Assembly: GCF_013752535.1 (NCBI RefSeq)
Contig: NZ_CP058348.1
Coordinates: forward strand, 62,001-126,000
Direction of reading: 5' to 3'
Source of the DNA: Bdellovibrio sp. KM01
GTDB taxonomy: Bacteria; Bdellovibrionota; Bdellovibrionia; Bdellovibrionales; Bdellovibrionaceae
Length of the DNA: 64,000 bases
Below the pieces are notes generated by a model. The model ran no database searches, was not told the origin of the DNA, and worked only from the letters and a program-made list of their open reading frames with translations. The stretch's first letter is position 1; each line of letters starts with the position of its first letter. Shown in pieces: positions 52,863 through 63,177 of the stretch. The position numbers and the translations under genes were made by a program.

Positions 52863-53399
52863 CTAGAACAGGTATTGCAGAGTCACGCCAGAGGAAATGT
52901 AGTACTGAACATCGCGATTTGAATTGTTAAACATCGCGGTCAATCCATTATCAAAGATGCGGATGCGGTAACCGATACCGAATCCGCTCGGTAAAAACGT
53001 ATATGTTGTTCCGAACTCGAGGCCATAGCGAAAAGCTGTTTCATCATAGTATCCTTTGGAAGGATACTTGTCTGGAGATCGCATAAAATAGCGATCACTA
53101 TTGAGGGCATAAACAGCAAATATACCAAATTGCAAAGGTCTCCAAATATTACCGTTAGTGGGAGAATTCCATCGCGAATATCTGTAAGCGATATTAGTCT
53201 GATAAAAGATCTCTTGTTCGATTAGGTATCCGCCCAAAGTCACATCGATGGCATGCTCTGGCAGCCACTCGTAACTTGCGCCGGCCGCAAGAGTTCCCAT
53301 AAAACCTGCGCGCTCCAAAATCACGCGCCAGTCGCTCGCCTGCGCAGACGTATTCCACAGGAAAGAAAATAAAACTAGGGCTTTAGCGAAAGGCTGCAA
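52863..53399 (-). CDS. Small outer-membrane or periplasmic beta-rich protein
   Basis: 178 residues starting at a TTG (53397-53399) with GGAGG 4 bases before; an upstream TTG would add 11 residues but spoils the signal peptide. Signal QPFAKALVLFSFLWNTSAQA. The chain looks like eight short antiparallel strands (HAIDVTLGGYLIEQEIF, FRYGLEFGTTYTFLPSGFGI, YYISSGVTLQYLF) ending in Phe, consistent with a small outer-membrane barrel. It overlaps the metallophosphoesterase gene by 25 bases. Confidence 0.75.
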   Translation of the reverse strand: MQPFAKALVLFSFLWNTSAQASDWRVILERAGFMGTLAAGASYEWLPEHAIDVTLGGYLIEQEIFYQTNIAYRYSRWNSPTNGNIWRPLQFGIFAVYALNSDRYFMRSPDKYPSKGYYDETAFRYGLEFGTTYTFLPSGFGIGYRIRIFDNGLTAMFNNSNRDVQYYISSGVTLQYLF

Positions 53400-54205
53400 T
53401 CTTCCTCCAAAGTATCCATGCGTTTGACACAAAACTGTTTCGACGTCGTGTCGATAGTAATAATCAACCAGTGTGCTCCGTACTCGCTGTCAGATCTTCC
53501 ACACTGCATGGTGATCGTGCCGTTGTCAGTTCCCAGTTGGTAGACGTGATTGTGACCATTAAAGACGACTTTGACCTTAGAGTTCGTCATGACAGCATCC
53601 ATGTTGGCGGCATCGTCACCAAAAAAACGTTCGGGGTCACGAAGTGGTGTGTGCGTGAAAATAAAAACGTTATCCGGCGCAGAGGCATCAGTGGCAGTTT
53701 CTTTTAACCAAGCGGAATCAAAGTTTTCCGGGCTTTCAAGATTATTAGTATTAAAGAAAATGAAGCGGTAGTCGCCACGATCAAAATACATGTTCAAAGG
53801 ACCGAAAGCTTTTTTGAAAAGCTCGGGACCAGCGCCGATGGTATCGTGATTGCCAATCGCCATGACACTAATCCCCTTCAACCGAGAAATCGCTTCGATG
53901 AAGGAGTCATATTCAAGGTTATAGGCAGAATTGGTATAGTCGCCCAGCCCCGCGATAAAATCGAACGGTTCATTTTGATTGATACCGTATGTGACCTTAT
54001 CTATGGCTTTATAATTTTGGTGTGGATCTGCAAAAACCGCCAGACGAATTTTACCATCACTATCAACTGCTCCAATTTGACCGACATTTTGGGCGTTCAA
54101 ATTTCTTTCCGGACGAAGAAGCTTGTCCGAAAAAGGTGAATCAACAAACGGAGCGCACGAGCTTAATGTGACAAAAAATACCAGGTGCAGAAGAATTTTT
54201 GTCAT
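53375..54205 (-). CDS. Calcineurin-like metallophosphoesterase lipoprotein
   Basis: 276 residues. Lipobox LSSC (Cys17). All metal-binding blocks of the calcineurin-like fold are present: ADPHQN (D-x-H), GLGDYTN (GD), GNHDT (GNHD), FTHTPL and NGHNHVYQ (GHxH). The enzyme hydrolyses phosphoester bonds and is placed in the periplasm or outer membrane by its anchor. Its ATG overlaps the end of the upstream barrel gene by 4 bases and its end overlaps the next barrel gene, so these three form one operon. The substrate is unknown. Confidence 0.9.
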   Translation of the reverse strand: MTKILLHLVFFVTLSSCAPFVDSPFSDKLLRPERNLNAQNVGQIGAVDSDGKIRLAVFADPHQNYKAIDKVTYGINQNEPFDFIAGLGDYTNSAYNLEYDSFIEAISRLKGISVMAIGNHDTIGAGPELFKKAFGPLNMYFDRGDYRFIFFNTNNLESPENFDSAWLKETATDASAPDNVFIFTHTPLRDPERFFGDDAANMDAVMTNSKVKVVFNGHNHVYQLGTDNGTITMQCGRSDSEYGAHWLIITIDTTSKQFCVKRMDTLEEDCSLSLKP

Positions 54206-55170
54206 AAACGAAACTCCAAAGCTAATCTGCCGTAAAAGTCTCCCTTAATAGTTTGAGTTTTCGCATCCGGATGATACAGATGGTCTGTTTGATAAATGCG
54301 ACGATCACCTGATCCACCGATAGCAAAGGTCACTTGTGTGGCCGAAGTCACGTCACGAGTAAGATACGCCTCGGCCAGGATTTCCTGATAGTAGAGACGA
54401 TGATTGTCTTCGATACGCTCGTTCAGAAGATAGGAGCGCACGGTGAATGCGGTAAAGGCCCCGACAGTAGTGTTATCTCCGACATCTGTGGAAACTCTTA
54501 AATTGGTTCCAAATGGTGTGGTGAAGAACTGGCCGTGCCAGTCATCTTTGAATATCCAATCAACTTTTACATAGGGAAATCCGAAAGAAACCGTTTTTCC
54601 TTCAAGTTCGAACATCATCCCGAAATATGGAAAAGGCTTCCCGTTGTGAAGGCCTCGATTCCCCGACTGATCAATTCCCAGAAGGTAGCTGTGATCGTTG
54701 AATTTTTTAGTGTGATAAATCAGCGCACCATAAAAATAGTTATTGCGGGGTGCACCCCAAGGACTGTCGCTGGCGGTGGCATAGGCTGCAAAGACGCTCA
54801 TCTCGCTACCATCAGCAAAATTTTTCCTGACGCCAAAACCGCCGATCTGATTACTTAAAGAGTTCGCGATGAAAACGCTTTGATCCCCCAATTCAAAATC
54901 GGCACGTCCCAAATTAAGCGCTTCATCGTAAAGTAATGCGGAGGCGGACCACGTCTCTGAATGAAAAAGTGGAATACGAATACTGCCGCCAGATATACGC
55001 ACCGGGGAGTTTTTGTAAGTATAAGGTGAAGTCCATAAATCCGAGCGTAAATCGAACATGATCTCGAGATTCTGTTCTTGAATAGTCGGCACAGTACCCA
55101 ATGGGCCTGCGACAGCTGTGGATTGTTGGATTAGGAATCCTGCGATAGTTATGAAAAATATTTTGAGCAC
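54202..55170 (-). CDS. Outer-membrane beta-barrel protein
   Basis: 322 residues with signal peptide LKIFFITIAGFLIQQSTAVA. Alternating strands throughout (VRISGGSIRIPLFHSETWSA, NYFYGALIYHTKKF, TVSFGFPYVKVDWIF, VGAFTAFTVRSYLL) and a C-terminal LALEFRL suggest a roughly 14-16 strand barrel, somewhat like DUF6268-type proteins. First gene of the operon with the metallophosphoesterase; it may be a porin or a receptor for the product of that enzyme. Confidence 0.78.
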   Translation of the reverse strand: MLKIFFITIAGFLIQQSTAVAGPLGTVPTIQEQNLEIMFDLRSDLWTSPYTYKNSPVRISGGSIRIPLFHSETWSASALLYDEALNLGRADFELGDQSVFIANSLSNQIGGFGVRKNFADGSEMSVFAAYATASDSPWGAPRNNYFYGALIYHTKKFNDHSYLLGIDQSGNRGLHNGKPFPYFGMMFELEGKTVSFGFPYVKVDWIFKDDWHGQFFTTPFGTNLRVSTDVGDNTTVGAFTAFTVRSYLLNERIEDNHRLYYQEILAEAYLTRDVTSATQVTFAIGGSGDRRIYQTDHLYHPDAKTQTIKGDFYGRLALEFRL

Positions 55171-55277
55171 TTTTAATTTTTAGATTTGCTGCTCGATAGA
55201 GTCATCTGAAATATCGCATGAGTGTTTTATAATACATCTTGTACCCCAAAGTGCTTTTAGTTAGCATTTCTCAGTAC

Positions 55278-55853
55278 ATGAGTTGTTTTAAATTTTTTGC
55301 CAAATGGCTGTTGAGCTTGTTAGTGATTGGACTTGTTGCTTGCGCAGATCAAGGTTCATCGTCTTCCGTGATTCCGGATAATCAAAATCAGAATAACGGT
55401 GATAGTCCCGACATTATCGAATATGCACGTGGATCGATTAAAGGGCGTGACTGGAAATATGTCCAAGGCCGTGCGGTTATCTTTAAAAGAAATAACAAAA
55501 ACTTTTTAGAGATTCGTTTGTGGAATGAGCGATTCGATAATCCGTGCGCCGTTGCCGTAGGAACCAACACTCAAGTGCGCATGTATGCTCCTTACTCTCA
55601 AGGAACATGGCGAATTGATCCGCTGGATCCCTTTTCTTTAATTCCGACAGTGATCTTTTCTGATTATTCTGCCGGCTCTCATGCGCGTGGAAATCTGATT
55701 GCTGATCAAGGCGCCATTTCTGTGAACACGATAAATAAGGATATGGTAAGCGGGGTTGTCCAAGGACGCTTTACCCCTTCTGATGTGGGTGCGACACATA
55801 TATATGGAAGATTTAGTGTTCCATTGTGTACGCCCTTATTCGGCTCATATTGA
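55278..55853 (+). CDS. Lipoprotein of unknown function
   Basis: 191 residues from the ATG at 55278 (no strong Shine-Dalgarno; a longer open frame exists). Signal FAKWLLSLLVIGLVAC with lipobox LVAC. A Ser/Asn/Gln-rich spacer (DQGSSSSVIPDNQNQNNG) precedes a beta-rich domain (WKYVQGRAVIFKRNNKNFLE) with two cysteines. Family unknown; outer-membrane attachment likely. Confidence 0.72.
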   Translation: MSCFKFFAKWLLSLLVIGLVACADQGSSSSVIPDNQNQNNGDSPDIIEYARGSIKGRDWKYVQGRAVIFKRNNKNFLEIRLWNERFDNPCAVAVGTNTQVRMYAPYSQGTWRIDPLDPFSLIPTVIFSDYSAGSHARGNLIADQGAISVNTINKDMVSGVVQGRFTPSDVGATHIYGRFSVPLCTPLFGSY

Positions 55854-55973
55854 CACAAAAAGGCCCTGAGCCCCACCCAAGTCAAATGTATTGCTTATGA
55901 GGCCTGAAAAGGCCGGGCATAAACATTGAATTCCTGGAATCCGAATCACGTATGTTGGAGACTTGGAGGATTG

Positions 55974-56552
55974 ATGAACCCTGTTAAGCACCTTTCTTTG
56001 GTGGCCGTTTTCTGTATGACTGCAACAGCTTTGTCTGGGCAGGCGGCAGCTCCATCGAAACAATTCATCATCCCCGTACGTTCGACGGTGGCTACTCCTC
56101 AAGCTCAAGCGCCAAAATTTAAAAGTTATCGTGAGTGGAAAACTGAAATGGTTAGCACCGCTCAAATGAAAGTTACTTACCTAAAAACTCAAATTGATTC
56201 TAAGAAAATGAACCGCCGTGCTGCTTCTGGCACTGATCCTAACCTTGCTCGTGGAAGAAATAATCTTGAAGCTGTAGCGTCTCAGGATATCTCTGTGGAT
56301 AAAATGGAAAAGCAACTTCGCGAAGAGCAGTATGACTTGGAAGTGGCGAAAGATCTGTCCGTGACGGACTATTTCGCCGGCTATTTGACAAAGGTTCCAG
56401 ATAAGAAAGCGGCTTTCAAGGAAGTGGCTGGTAAGCTTTCTCCGGAAGAAGTGGCTGAGTTGATGAATGCCTATGCGAACTCTGTTTTTGGCGCCCATGC
56501 GTCAGACCTACCAGCGAGCGCTACGAACACCAGCAAAGAGTCCGTTCGCTAA
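55974..56552 (+). CDS. Secreted helical protein of unknown function
   Basis: 192 residues from the ATG at 55974, with GGAGG 4 bases before it. The signal peptide is about residues 4-25 (VKHLSLVAVFCMTATALSGQ). The mature part is an amphipathic, Lys/Glu-rich helical protein (MKVTYLKTQIDSKKMNRR, VDKMEKQLREEQYDLEVAKD) with a coiled-coil look and no cysteine. It is not obviously related to the groE operon downstream, with a 208-base gap between. Confidence 0.75.
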   Translation: MNPVKHLSLVAVFCMTATALSGQAAAPSKQFIIPVRSTVATPQAQAPKFKSYREWKTEMVSTAQMKVTYLKTQIDSKKMNRRAASGTDPNLARGRNNLEAVASQDISVDKMEKQLREEQYDLEVAKDLSVTDYFAGYLTKVPDKKAAFKEVAGKLSPEEVAELMNAYANSVFGAHASDLPASATNTSKESVR

Positions 56553-56679
56553 TCTGACTCTACCCTTCTAAAACACCTACAAATCAATATAGCTTTGTGC
56601 GTTAAGCGTGCGGAGCTGCTGGTTTTCGTTCAAACCGAGTCCAAAGTCAGTTTACCGCAAAAAATTTCACTTCCGCGGC

Positions 56680-56707
56680 TTGACGTTTTCTCAGGGGGGT
56701 TCATATT
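56680..56707 (+). promoter_or_regulatory. Putative promoter of groES-groEL
   Basis: CTTGACG (TTGACG at 56680-56685) and CATATT (56702-56707) are 16 bases apart, 53 bases before groES. The CTTGA start also suits a heat-shock sigma factor -35, but the -10 does not match the CCCAT consensus well. No complete CIRCE operator (TTAGCACTC-N9-GAGTGCTAA) is present. Confidence 0.5.
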
Positions 56708-56760
56708 ACCTCCATCAATAATTATTACTTAATCAGTTCTAATAACCGGAGGAATACACA

Positions 56761-57063
56761 ATGGCTAAGAACGAAATCGGCGTTCGTCCGCTTCACGACA
56801 GAATTCTTGTTCGCAGAATGGCGGAGGAAGAAAAAACTGCAGGCGGTCTTTTTATCCCTGATACAGCAAAAGAAAAACCACAAAAAGGTGAAATCATCGC
56901 GACTGGTAAAGGTCGTGTAACTGAAGACGGCAAAATCTTGCCTCTTGAAGTTAAAGTTGGCGACAAAGTTCTTTTCAGCAAATACGCAGGGACTGAGTTG
57001 AAACTTGAAGGCGCAGAATACTTGATGATGCGCGAAGAAGACATCCTAGGCGTTTTTAACTAA
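56761..57063 (+). CDS. groES: Co-chaperonin GroES
   Basis: The 100-residue cap of the chaperonin, seven copies closing the GroEL cavity. [21 protein letters not shown] and the mobile-loop segment [20 protein letters not shown] are standard, with the roof loop and [20 protein letters not shown] at the end. AACCGGAGG leads into the ATG. The groEL start is 64 bases on. Confidence 0.98.
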   Translation: MAKNEIGVRPLHDRILVRRMAEEEKTAGGLFIPDTAKEKPQKGEIIATGKGRVTEDGKILPLEVKVGDKVLFSKYAGTELKLEGAEYLMMREEDILGVFN

Positions 57064-57076
57064 TTTAATAAAGTAA

Positions 57077-58774
<1,698 letters not shown>

Positions 58775-58803
58775 GCCTAAGGCTTACATTAGCTTCCTAA
58801 AAC

Positions 58804-58837
58804 AAAAAGCCTGAGTTTTGCGACTCAGGCTTTTTTT
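58804..58837 (+). terminator. Terminator of the groES-groEL operon
   Basis: GCCTGAGT (58809-58816) and ACTCAGGC (58823-58830) pair around a 6-base loop, preceded by A's and followed by seven T (58831-58837). It is symmetrical enough to also serve the convergent gene ending at 58873. Confidence 0.93.
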
Positions 58838-58872
58838 ATGCGCTGTTGCTACCAAAAAGCGCCAGGCACTTT

Positions 58873-60441
58873 TTAGAAAAGGTACTGAATGCCGCCCATT
58901 AGGGTTGTCATTTTATGGCTGACCGTGCTGCGATCTGCGCCGCCTTTATAGTCGGAACTAAAGTTTTCAAATAGCAACTCACCTTTGATCGCAAATTTCT
59001 GTTTTAAGCGATAGTTTCCAAAGAAACTGAAACTATTGATCTTGCTGCTGTTGCCACCGCCGGAATTTGGGCTTTCGCTCATCGTTGGATTTAAGAACAA
59101 ATCAAAACGACCGCCAAGTTCCACCGGGATTTCGGGGCCCAGCGGGAATGACCCACCCAGGCTCATCAATAAACCACCATACTTGTTGGATGTGAAGGCC
59201 ACCGGAGTGCTGTCGTCTATTTTAAAATTCGTGTCTTGATATCCGGCACTGACTTGAATTTTCGGTCCAAAGAAATCATTGCTCAGTAAAAAGTTATATC
59301 CACCCGTTACCGAATATTGGGACATGGATTCATTCAAAGAGCTGGGAGAAGAGCCTGCAAGGCTGTTGTCGATCGAGAATACAGACTGACGAAGGGAAGC
59401 CCCAACGAACCATTCTGGGTTTAGCCACAGTTCTCCACGGATCAATAGATTGGGTGCAAGGCTGGCGTTGCCAGAGATCGATTGTGCTGAAGGGGAAGTA
59501 ATCTTTACGTTTTGTGTATACGAGGAAAAGCCCGCAAGGACTTCTACTTTACCGTACTGGGGAGCTGGTTCCGGAGTCCATTCTTTAGGATCGTCACCGA
59601 AAGCTACGTCTTTGTCAGGACGAGTTGTAACATCGGTAAGAATTTTTCCGGATGGTGTTGTGATTGGTGTCGCGTATTTTACGAATTCATCTGGCATGAC
59701 TTTCGAGCCGACCCCGATTACGCCTGGTTCTTTTTCAAGCTCAATGTAACCAAAACTTAGATACGGTTCCACTTTGAAAAGCTTTACTCGCCCCAATACT
59801 TCTTTTTCAGTGCTTACCAGAATTTTCAATTTCGGGTGACGATTTACTTTAATGATTTGAACAACCGACACGCGGCTATCAGGCTTTAAACCGTAGTTGC
59901 TACCCAGATTTAACGTCACTTGTTGACCACGGCGACTTAAAATAACTGCACGGAATGGCATGCGGTTCTTGATATTGTTAAACAATATACTCGCTTGCAT
60001 TTTGATATCGGCCGTATCAAATCCTTTATAATCCGTGAGTGTTTCTTGGGTCAGTGGCAGTCCTTCGCGACCGACAAATAAAGTCAGCGTGATGGAAATA
60101 CCGCGAGGTCCGCGAATAATTTTGGAAGTGATCGCTGCATCGGCTTTTGCGGTTTGCAAAAGTTTTTGAACTTCAGCGGGATTCTCATCCAAAGTTTCTG
60201 ATTTGATTTCCAGATTCTTTGGGTAATTCACCAAAGACCACTGTTTGTCTTCGTTCAATTGATTGCGAATCTGCTCTTCAACTGGTTTTGCGTAAATCCC
60301 ACCAATATTGTCAGTCGTGGGAACTAAAACGATCGACTTAATAGCCAGATCTTGGTCGACGGTGCTGACGTAAGCATTCTGGGCAAAAGTCTTAAAGCTA
60401 AGTGCAAAAACCACGGTGCTAATGAGCATTTTTATTTTCAT
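58873..60441 (-). CDS. Secreted protein with periplasmic domain and C-terminal beta-barrel
   Basis: 522 residues. Signal MLISTVVFALSFKTFAQ. Residues about 30-150 look like an alpha/beta domain (IKSIVLVPTTDNIGG, KADAAITSKIIRGPRGISIT), about 160-250 like an SH3-like or barrel-adjacent segment (PFRAVILSRRGQQVTLNLG), and from about 290 the chain is alternating strands ending MGGIQYLF, typical of an outer-membrane beta-barrel. Function is not recognised. It ends next to the groEL terminator, and its N-terminus faces another barrel protein gene 76 bases away. Confidence 0.75.
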   Translation of the reverse strand: MKIKMLISTVVFALSFKTFAQNAYVSTVDQDLAIKSIVLVPTTDNIGGIYAKPVEEQIRNQLNEDKQWSLVNYPKNLEIKSETLDENPAEVQKLLQTAKADAAITSKIIRGPRGISITLTLFVGREGLPLTQETLTDYKGFDTADIKMQASILFNNIKNRMPFRAVILSRRGQQVTLNLGSNYGLKPDSRVSVVQIIKVNRHPKLKILVSTEKEVLGRVKLFKVEPYLSFGYIELEKEPGVIGVGSKVMPDEFVKYATPITTPSGKILTDVTTRPDKDVAFGDDPKEWTPEPAPQYGKVEVLAGFSSYTQNVKITSPSAQSISGNASLAPNLLIRGELWLNPEWFVGASLRQSVFSIDNSLAGSSPSSLNESMSQYSVTGGYNFLLSNDFFGPKIQVSAGYQDTNFKIDDSTPVAFTSNKYGGLLMSLGGSFPLGPEIPVELGGRFDLFLNPTMSESPNSGGGNSSKINSFSFFGNYRLKQKFAIKGELLFENFSSDYKGGADRSTVSHKMTTLMGGIQYLF

Positions 60442-60517
60442 ATTTTAATTCTGCACGGTGAATGAAAAGTCGTCAATTTTGGGTCAAGTAATTCGGACCG
60501 TTGCCGAAACTATTTTT

Positions 60518-61678
60518 ATGAAATTTCATTCTCAAATTACTTTATTGATCGCCTTTGCTTTGATGACTTCAACTTCCTATGCACAGTCTAGTCTGGAAGG
60601 TTTTTCAACTGGACGTTATGAGGTTCGTAAGACCACAACGTCTGCTCCTAAAACAAAGCGAAATCCTGCGCAAGCAGTAAGTGCTGAAGCAGCGGAAGCA
60701 AAAAAAACTGAACCAGTGGCGGCAGCAGCTGCAACGACAACTGCAGCGCCAGCAACAACGGCAGCACCTGCGACAACAACGACTGCGGTGGCTGTTGTAA
60801 CGACGACTCCTGTGGCGACGCCGGCTCCATCGTCCACGCCAGCTTCAGCGGCAACACCCGCGGTGACGTCTGAGCCAAGCATTGGTGATCAGGCCGAAGC
60901 TTTGTTTACGAATAAGGCCGATAAAATTTATGACTACTATGCGGAAGCAATCCATCCATACGATATTCGTAACAATCGCCTGGAGGTCGAGATTTCACCG
61001 GTGGCCGTCTATAACGAGTCGAAATCGAATTATTCATTCCGCGAGTATCAAAGCTTTTATGATGCTCTTCGTTTTAAAGCGAACGTGTGGCTGACACCTT
61101 TGATTGGGGTGAGCGGTAAGTTCATGTTCTCTATGACTTCAGATATTGATTCTATGGATGCGGATAAGTCCCGTGTGCCAGCCAAATACGAATTTTTGGA
61201 TTTGGGCCTGAATTTCCGTAAGTACTTTGGCAACTCCCGCAAGTCGAACTCTCTGGAGTTTTCTATCCTTTACAGTCAGGATAAAATGAACACGCCAAGT
61301 GATGCGGAAAATCGTATGCGCATCAGCAGCACCGGATTCGGTTTGGGTTTAAAAGCCCGCATTCCAACATCTGTGGAGTACGCATGGGTATTGGGTGGAA
61401 GTTTTTTTCCGCGCCTTCAACATAAAGAGACAACGACTAGTACGGGTGTAAATTCTGGTGCCGTGGAAGAAAGCTCTCGCTTGGGTGTTGAATTCGGTGG
61501 AGAGTGGCGTTTGTCACGTTCCAGCCAGCTTTTGTGGGGTCTAGAGGCATCCGCGGAGCGCAACATGTTTGACGGACTGGCAAGCCAACCGGACCCAAGT
61601 ACAGGTTCTACGCCTAAGAATGTCAGCGTAACGAATTCCTTGTATCTGTTCTCCCTAGGCTATCGTTGGGGCCAATAA
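60518..61678 (+). CDS. Outer-membrane beta-barrel protein with Ala/Thr/Pro-rich linker
   Basis: 386 residues from the ATG at 60518. Signal KFHSQITLLIAFALMTSTSYA. Residues about 60-130 are a low-complexity Ala, Thr, Pro and Val stretch (AAPATTAAPATTTTAVAVV) encoded by degenerate triplet-like repeats of gca/aca/acg codons. The rest (about 160-386) is an alternating-strand barrel (NRLEVEISPVAVYNESKSNY, GLGLKARIPTSVEYAWVLGG) ending FSLGYRWGQ. The linker probably spans the periplasm or binds peptidoglycan; length variation by replication slippage is possible. Function unknown. Confidence 0.78.
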   Translation: MKFHSQITLLIAFALMTSTSYAQSSLEGFSTGRYEVRKTTTSAPKTKRNPAQAVSAEAAEAKKTEPVAAAAATTTAAPATTAAPATTTTAVAVVTTTPVATPAPSSTPASAATPAVTSEPSIGDQAEALFTNKADKIYDYYAEAIHPYDIRNNRLEVEISPVAVYNESKSNYSFREYQSFYDALRFKANVWLTPLIGVSGKFMFSMTSDIDSMDADKSRVPAKYEFLDLGLNFRKYFGNSRKSNSLEFSILYSQDKMNTPSDAENRMRISSTGFGLGLKARIPTSVEYAWVLGGSFFPRLQHKETTTSTGVNSGAVEESSRLGVEFGGEWRLSRSSQLLWGLEASAERNMFDGLASQPDPSTGSTPKNVSVTNSLYLFSLGYRWGQ

Positions 61679-61720
61679 AATCCACTCATCAAAAGGCTGC
61701 ATGGCTTCTATACTGAAGCC

Positions 61721-62113
61721 ATGAAGATACGTTTCACTGTTATCGATGATGCCGCATTTCTGCGCGAGCTGATTAAAAATATAATGAGCTCTGCTGGTCA
61801 TATCTGTGTGGGTGAAGCAGAAAATGGAAACGATGGTATTCGCCTGGTTTCTTCTGTTCTGCCCGATCTTGTATTCTTAGACATGGTGATGCCGTTACGT
61901 AATGGCTTAGAGTCGGCTCGTGCGATCAAAGAATCTCATCCTGACATTATGATCATTGGTTGTTCGACAATTGATAGCGACGCCATGATTGAAAAAGCGC
62001 ACGAAGCTGGCTTTGATGCATATATCACCAAGCCGTTTACCAAAGAAAATTTATTGATGGTCGTTTCAAAAGTGCTACCGCAGGCGGGAGAATCAACTCA
62101 TGGAAGAACTTAA
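61721..62113 (+). CDS. CheY-like single-domain response regulator
   Basis: 130 residues, one receiver domain: acidic pair in FTVIDDAAFLR, phospho-acceptor Asp in LVFLDMVMP, switch Ser/Thr in IIGCSTID and Lys in YITKPFT. No output domain, so it acts by protein contact as CheY does. The MxNG segment (VMPLRNGLE) is characteristic of CheY-type proteins. It overlaps the next small gene by 14 bases. Confidence 0.92.
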   Translation: MKIRFTVIDDAAFLRELIKNIMSSAGHICVGEAENGNDGIRLVSSVLPDLVFLDMVMPLRNGLESARAIKESHPDIMIIGCSTIDSDAMIEKAHEAGFDAYITKPFTKENLLMVVSKVLPQAGESTHGRT

Positions 62114-62360
62114 ATTTGTATTAAAGACTTTGGCATTCACGATGGTTTTGATTGTGCTTGCTCAGGTAAAAGTTGGTGGGGCTTCAATTGAATCCTACAC
62201 ATTCCGCTGGTTGCAAAGGTCGACGGTGTCTCAGTATATTCAAAGTGCGGCTGCGGGTGGCGCGATGGCTTTAAAGAATCTGACAGTTCACGTAAAAGAT
62301 GGCGTAGTTAGCACTGTCGATGGTTTCCAGGAAGGCTCTCACGAAAAGGCTGTTCGATAA
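62100..62360 (+). CDS. Small hypothetical membrane protein
   Basis: 86 residues overlapping the receiver gene by 14 bases. One N-terminal hydrophobic segment (LKTLAFTMVLIVLAQVKVGG), probably a signal anchor, then a short soluble tail (NLTVHVKDGVVSTVDGFQEG). No family recognised. Tight coupling to a CheY-like protein suggests a functional link. Its stop directly abuts the convergent gene at 62361. Confidence 0.7.
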   Translation: MEELKFVLKTLAFTMVLIVLAQVKVGGASIESYTFRWLQRSTVSQYIQSAAAGGAMALKNLTVHVKDGVVSTVDGFQEGSHEKAVR

Positions 62361-62534
62361 TTATCTAACGGCTTTTGTAGAAGCTACTTTTACAGATGCT
62401 TGAGTTTTAGCGGCGATATTTGAAGATGTTGCTGCTGTGTTTTTGAAAAGACCGTTGTTAGAGCGTGGGCATGAACCGTAAGAAGTTGAAGACATTGCCA
62501 AAGCTGCGATTACGATAAGTGTTGCTAGTTTCAT
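62361..62534 (-). CDS. Tiny secreted protein (57 residues)
   Basis: 57 residues with GGGGA 4 bases before the ATG at 62532-62534. The N-terminus LATLIVIAALAMSSTSYG is a signal peptide, followed by a 36-residue mature peptide with one cysteine, rich in Ala, Ser, Thr and Lys (SSNIAAKTQASVKVASTKAV). Its stop abuts the convergent gene's stop with no gap. It resembles the next two small secreted proteins in size and build but not in sequence. Function unknown. Confidence 0.7.
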   Translation of the reverse strand: MKLATLIVIAALAMSSTSYGSCPRSNNGLFKNTAATSSNIAAKTQASVKVASTKAVR

Positions 62535-62715
62535 GTGATCCCCTTTGTTCGTTGGATACTTACATCTAATGCATCCGACATGCCAAAGCGGGCGTTTCAG
62601 ACTGAGAATTCAGTCACGAAGAATCAAGTACTTAGAAATTTCAAATCTCAAAATGAGACACACGTGCCGAACGACGCCGTTTTTCGCGCACCTGTGACAA
62701 GGCATTGATCATACC

Positions 62716-62759
62716 CAAAATAGAGTGAACGACCTGGGGGGGGTGAAGGTCGCTCACTC
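62716..62759 (-). terminator. Terminator-like hairpin with a G8 loop after the small gene at 62782
   Basis: GAGTGA-A-CGACC (62723-62734) faces GGTCG-C-TCACTC (62748-62759). On the minus strand the odd pair is a G-U, giving a 12-bp stem, with the loop containing eight consecutive G on the plus strand. Only TATTTT follows on the minus strand, so termination is plausible but weak. Confidence 0.55.
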
Positions 62760-62781
62760 GGTAAGGGCTTTAATCAACATC

Positions 62782-62991
62782 TTAAGAACCTTGAATACCT
62801 TTAACAGTTTTAGTTTTTGTTGAACCAGAAGATGAAGTGTTCTTGGCCGTCTTGTAGTCGGAAGCTGTTTTATCCATCATGCGACCTGCTAGCTTTTGAT
62901 TGCATACTGGAGCTGCTGTGGATAGGGATGCATGGGATACGGAACCTGTAGCTACAACGGCTACCGCGATCATCAATGTAATAGCTTTCAT
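62782..62991 (-). CDS. Tiny secreted protein (69 residues)
   Basis: 69 residues, AGGAG 5 bases before the ATG. Signal peptide KAITLMIAVAVVATGSVSHA, then a mature part of about 48 residues with one cysteine (APVCNQKLAG) and a Ser/Thr/Lys-rich tail (KTAKNTSSSGSTKTKTVKG). Family unknown. One of three small exported proteins in a row on the minus strand (62361, 62782 and 63178). Confidence 0.75.
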   Translation of the reverse strand: MKAITLMIAVAVVATGSVSHASLSTAAPVCNQKLAGRMMDKTASDYKTAKNTSSSGSTKTKTVKGIQGS

Positions 62992-63117
62992 ACTATCTCC
63001 TTTGAAGTGAAATAAGACTTCACAGGGGTGTATTGCAGCGGGTGTGCCAGAATGCCTGTCTCGGGCTGGGATGTAATCTTTGTGATATCAATAGGTTAGG
63101 GATTCGAGGGGCGAAAT

Positions 63118-63148
63118 AAAAAAGGCTCCCGTTTCAGAGAGCCTTTTT
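63118..63148 (-). terminator. Bidirectional terminator after the small gene at 63178
   Basis: AGGCTC (63123-63128) and GAGCCT (63139-63144) pair around a 10-base loop, with T runs on both strands, so it can stop transcription in either direction. Confidence 0.82.
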
Positions 63149-63177
63149 AGGCGCTTCCATTGTTTAGGAAGTTAACA

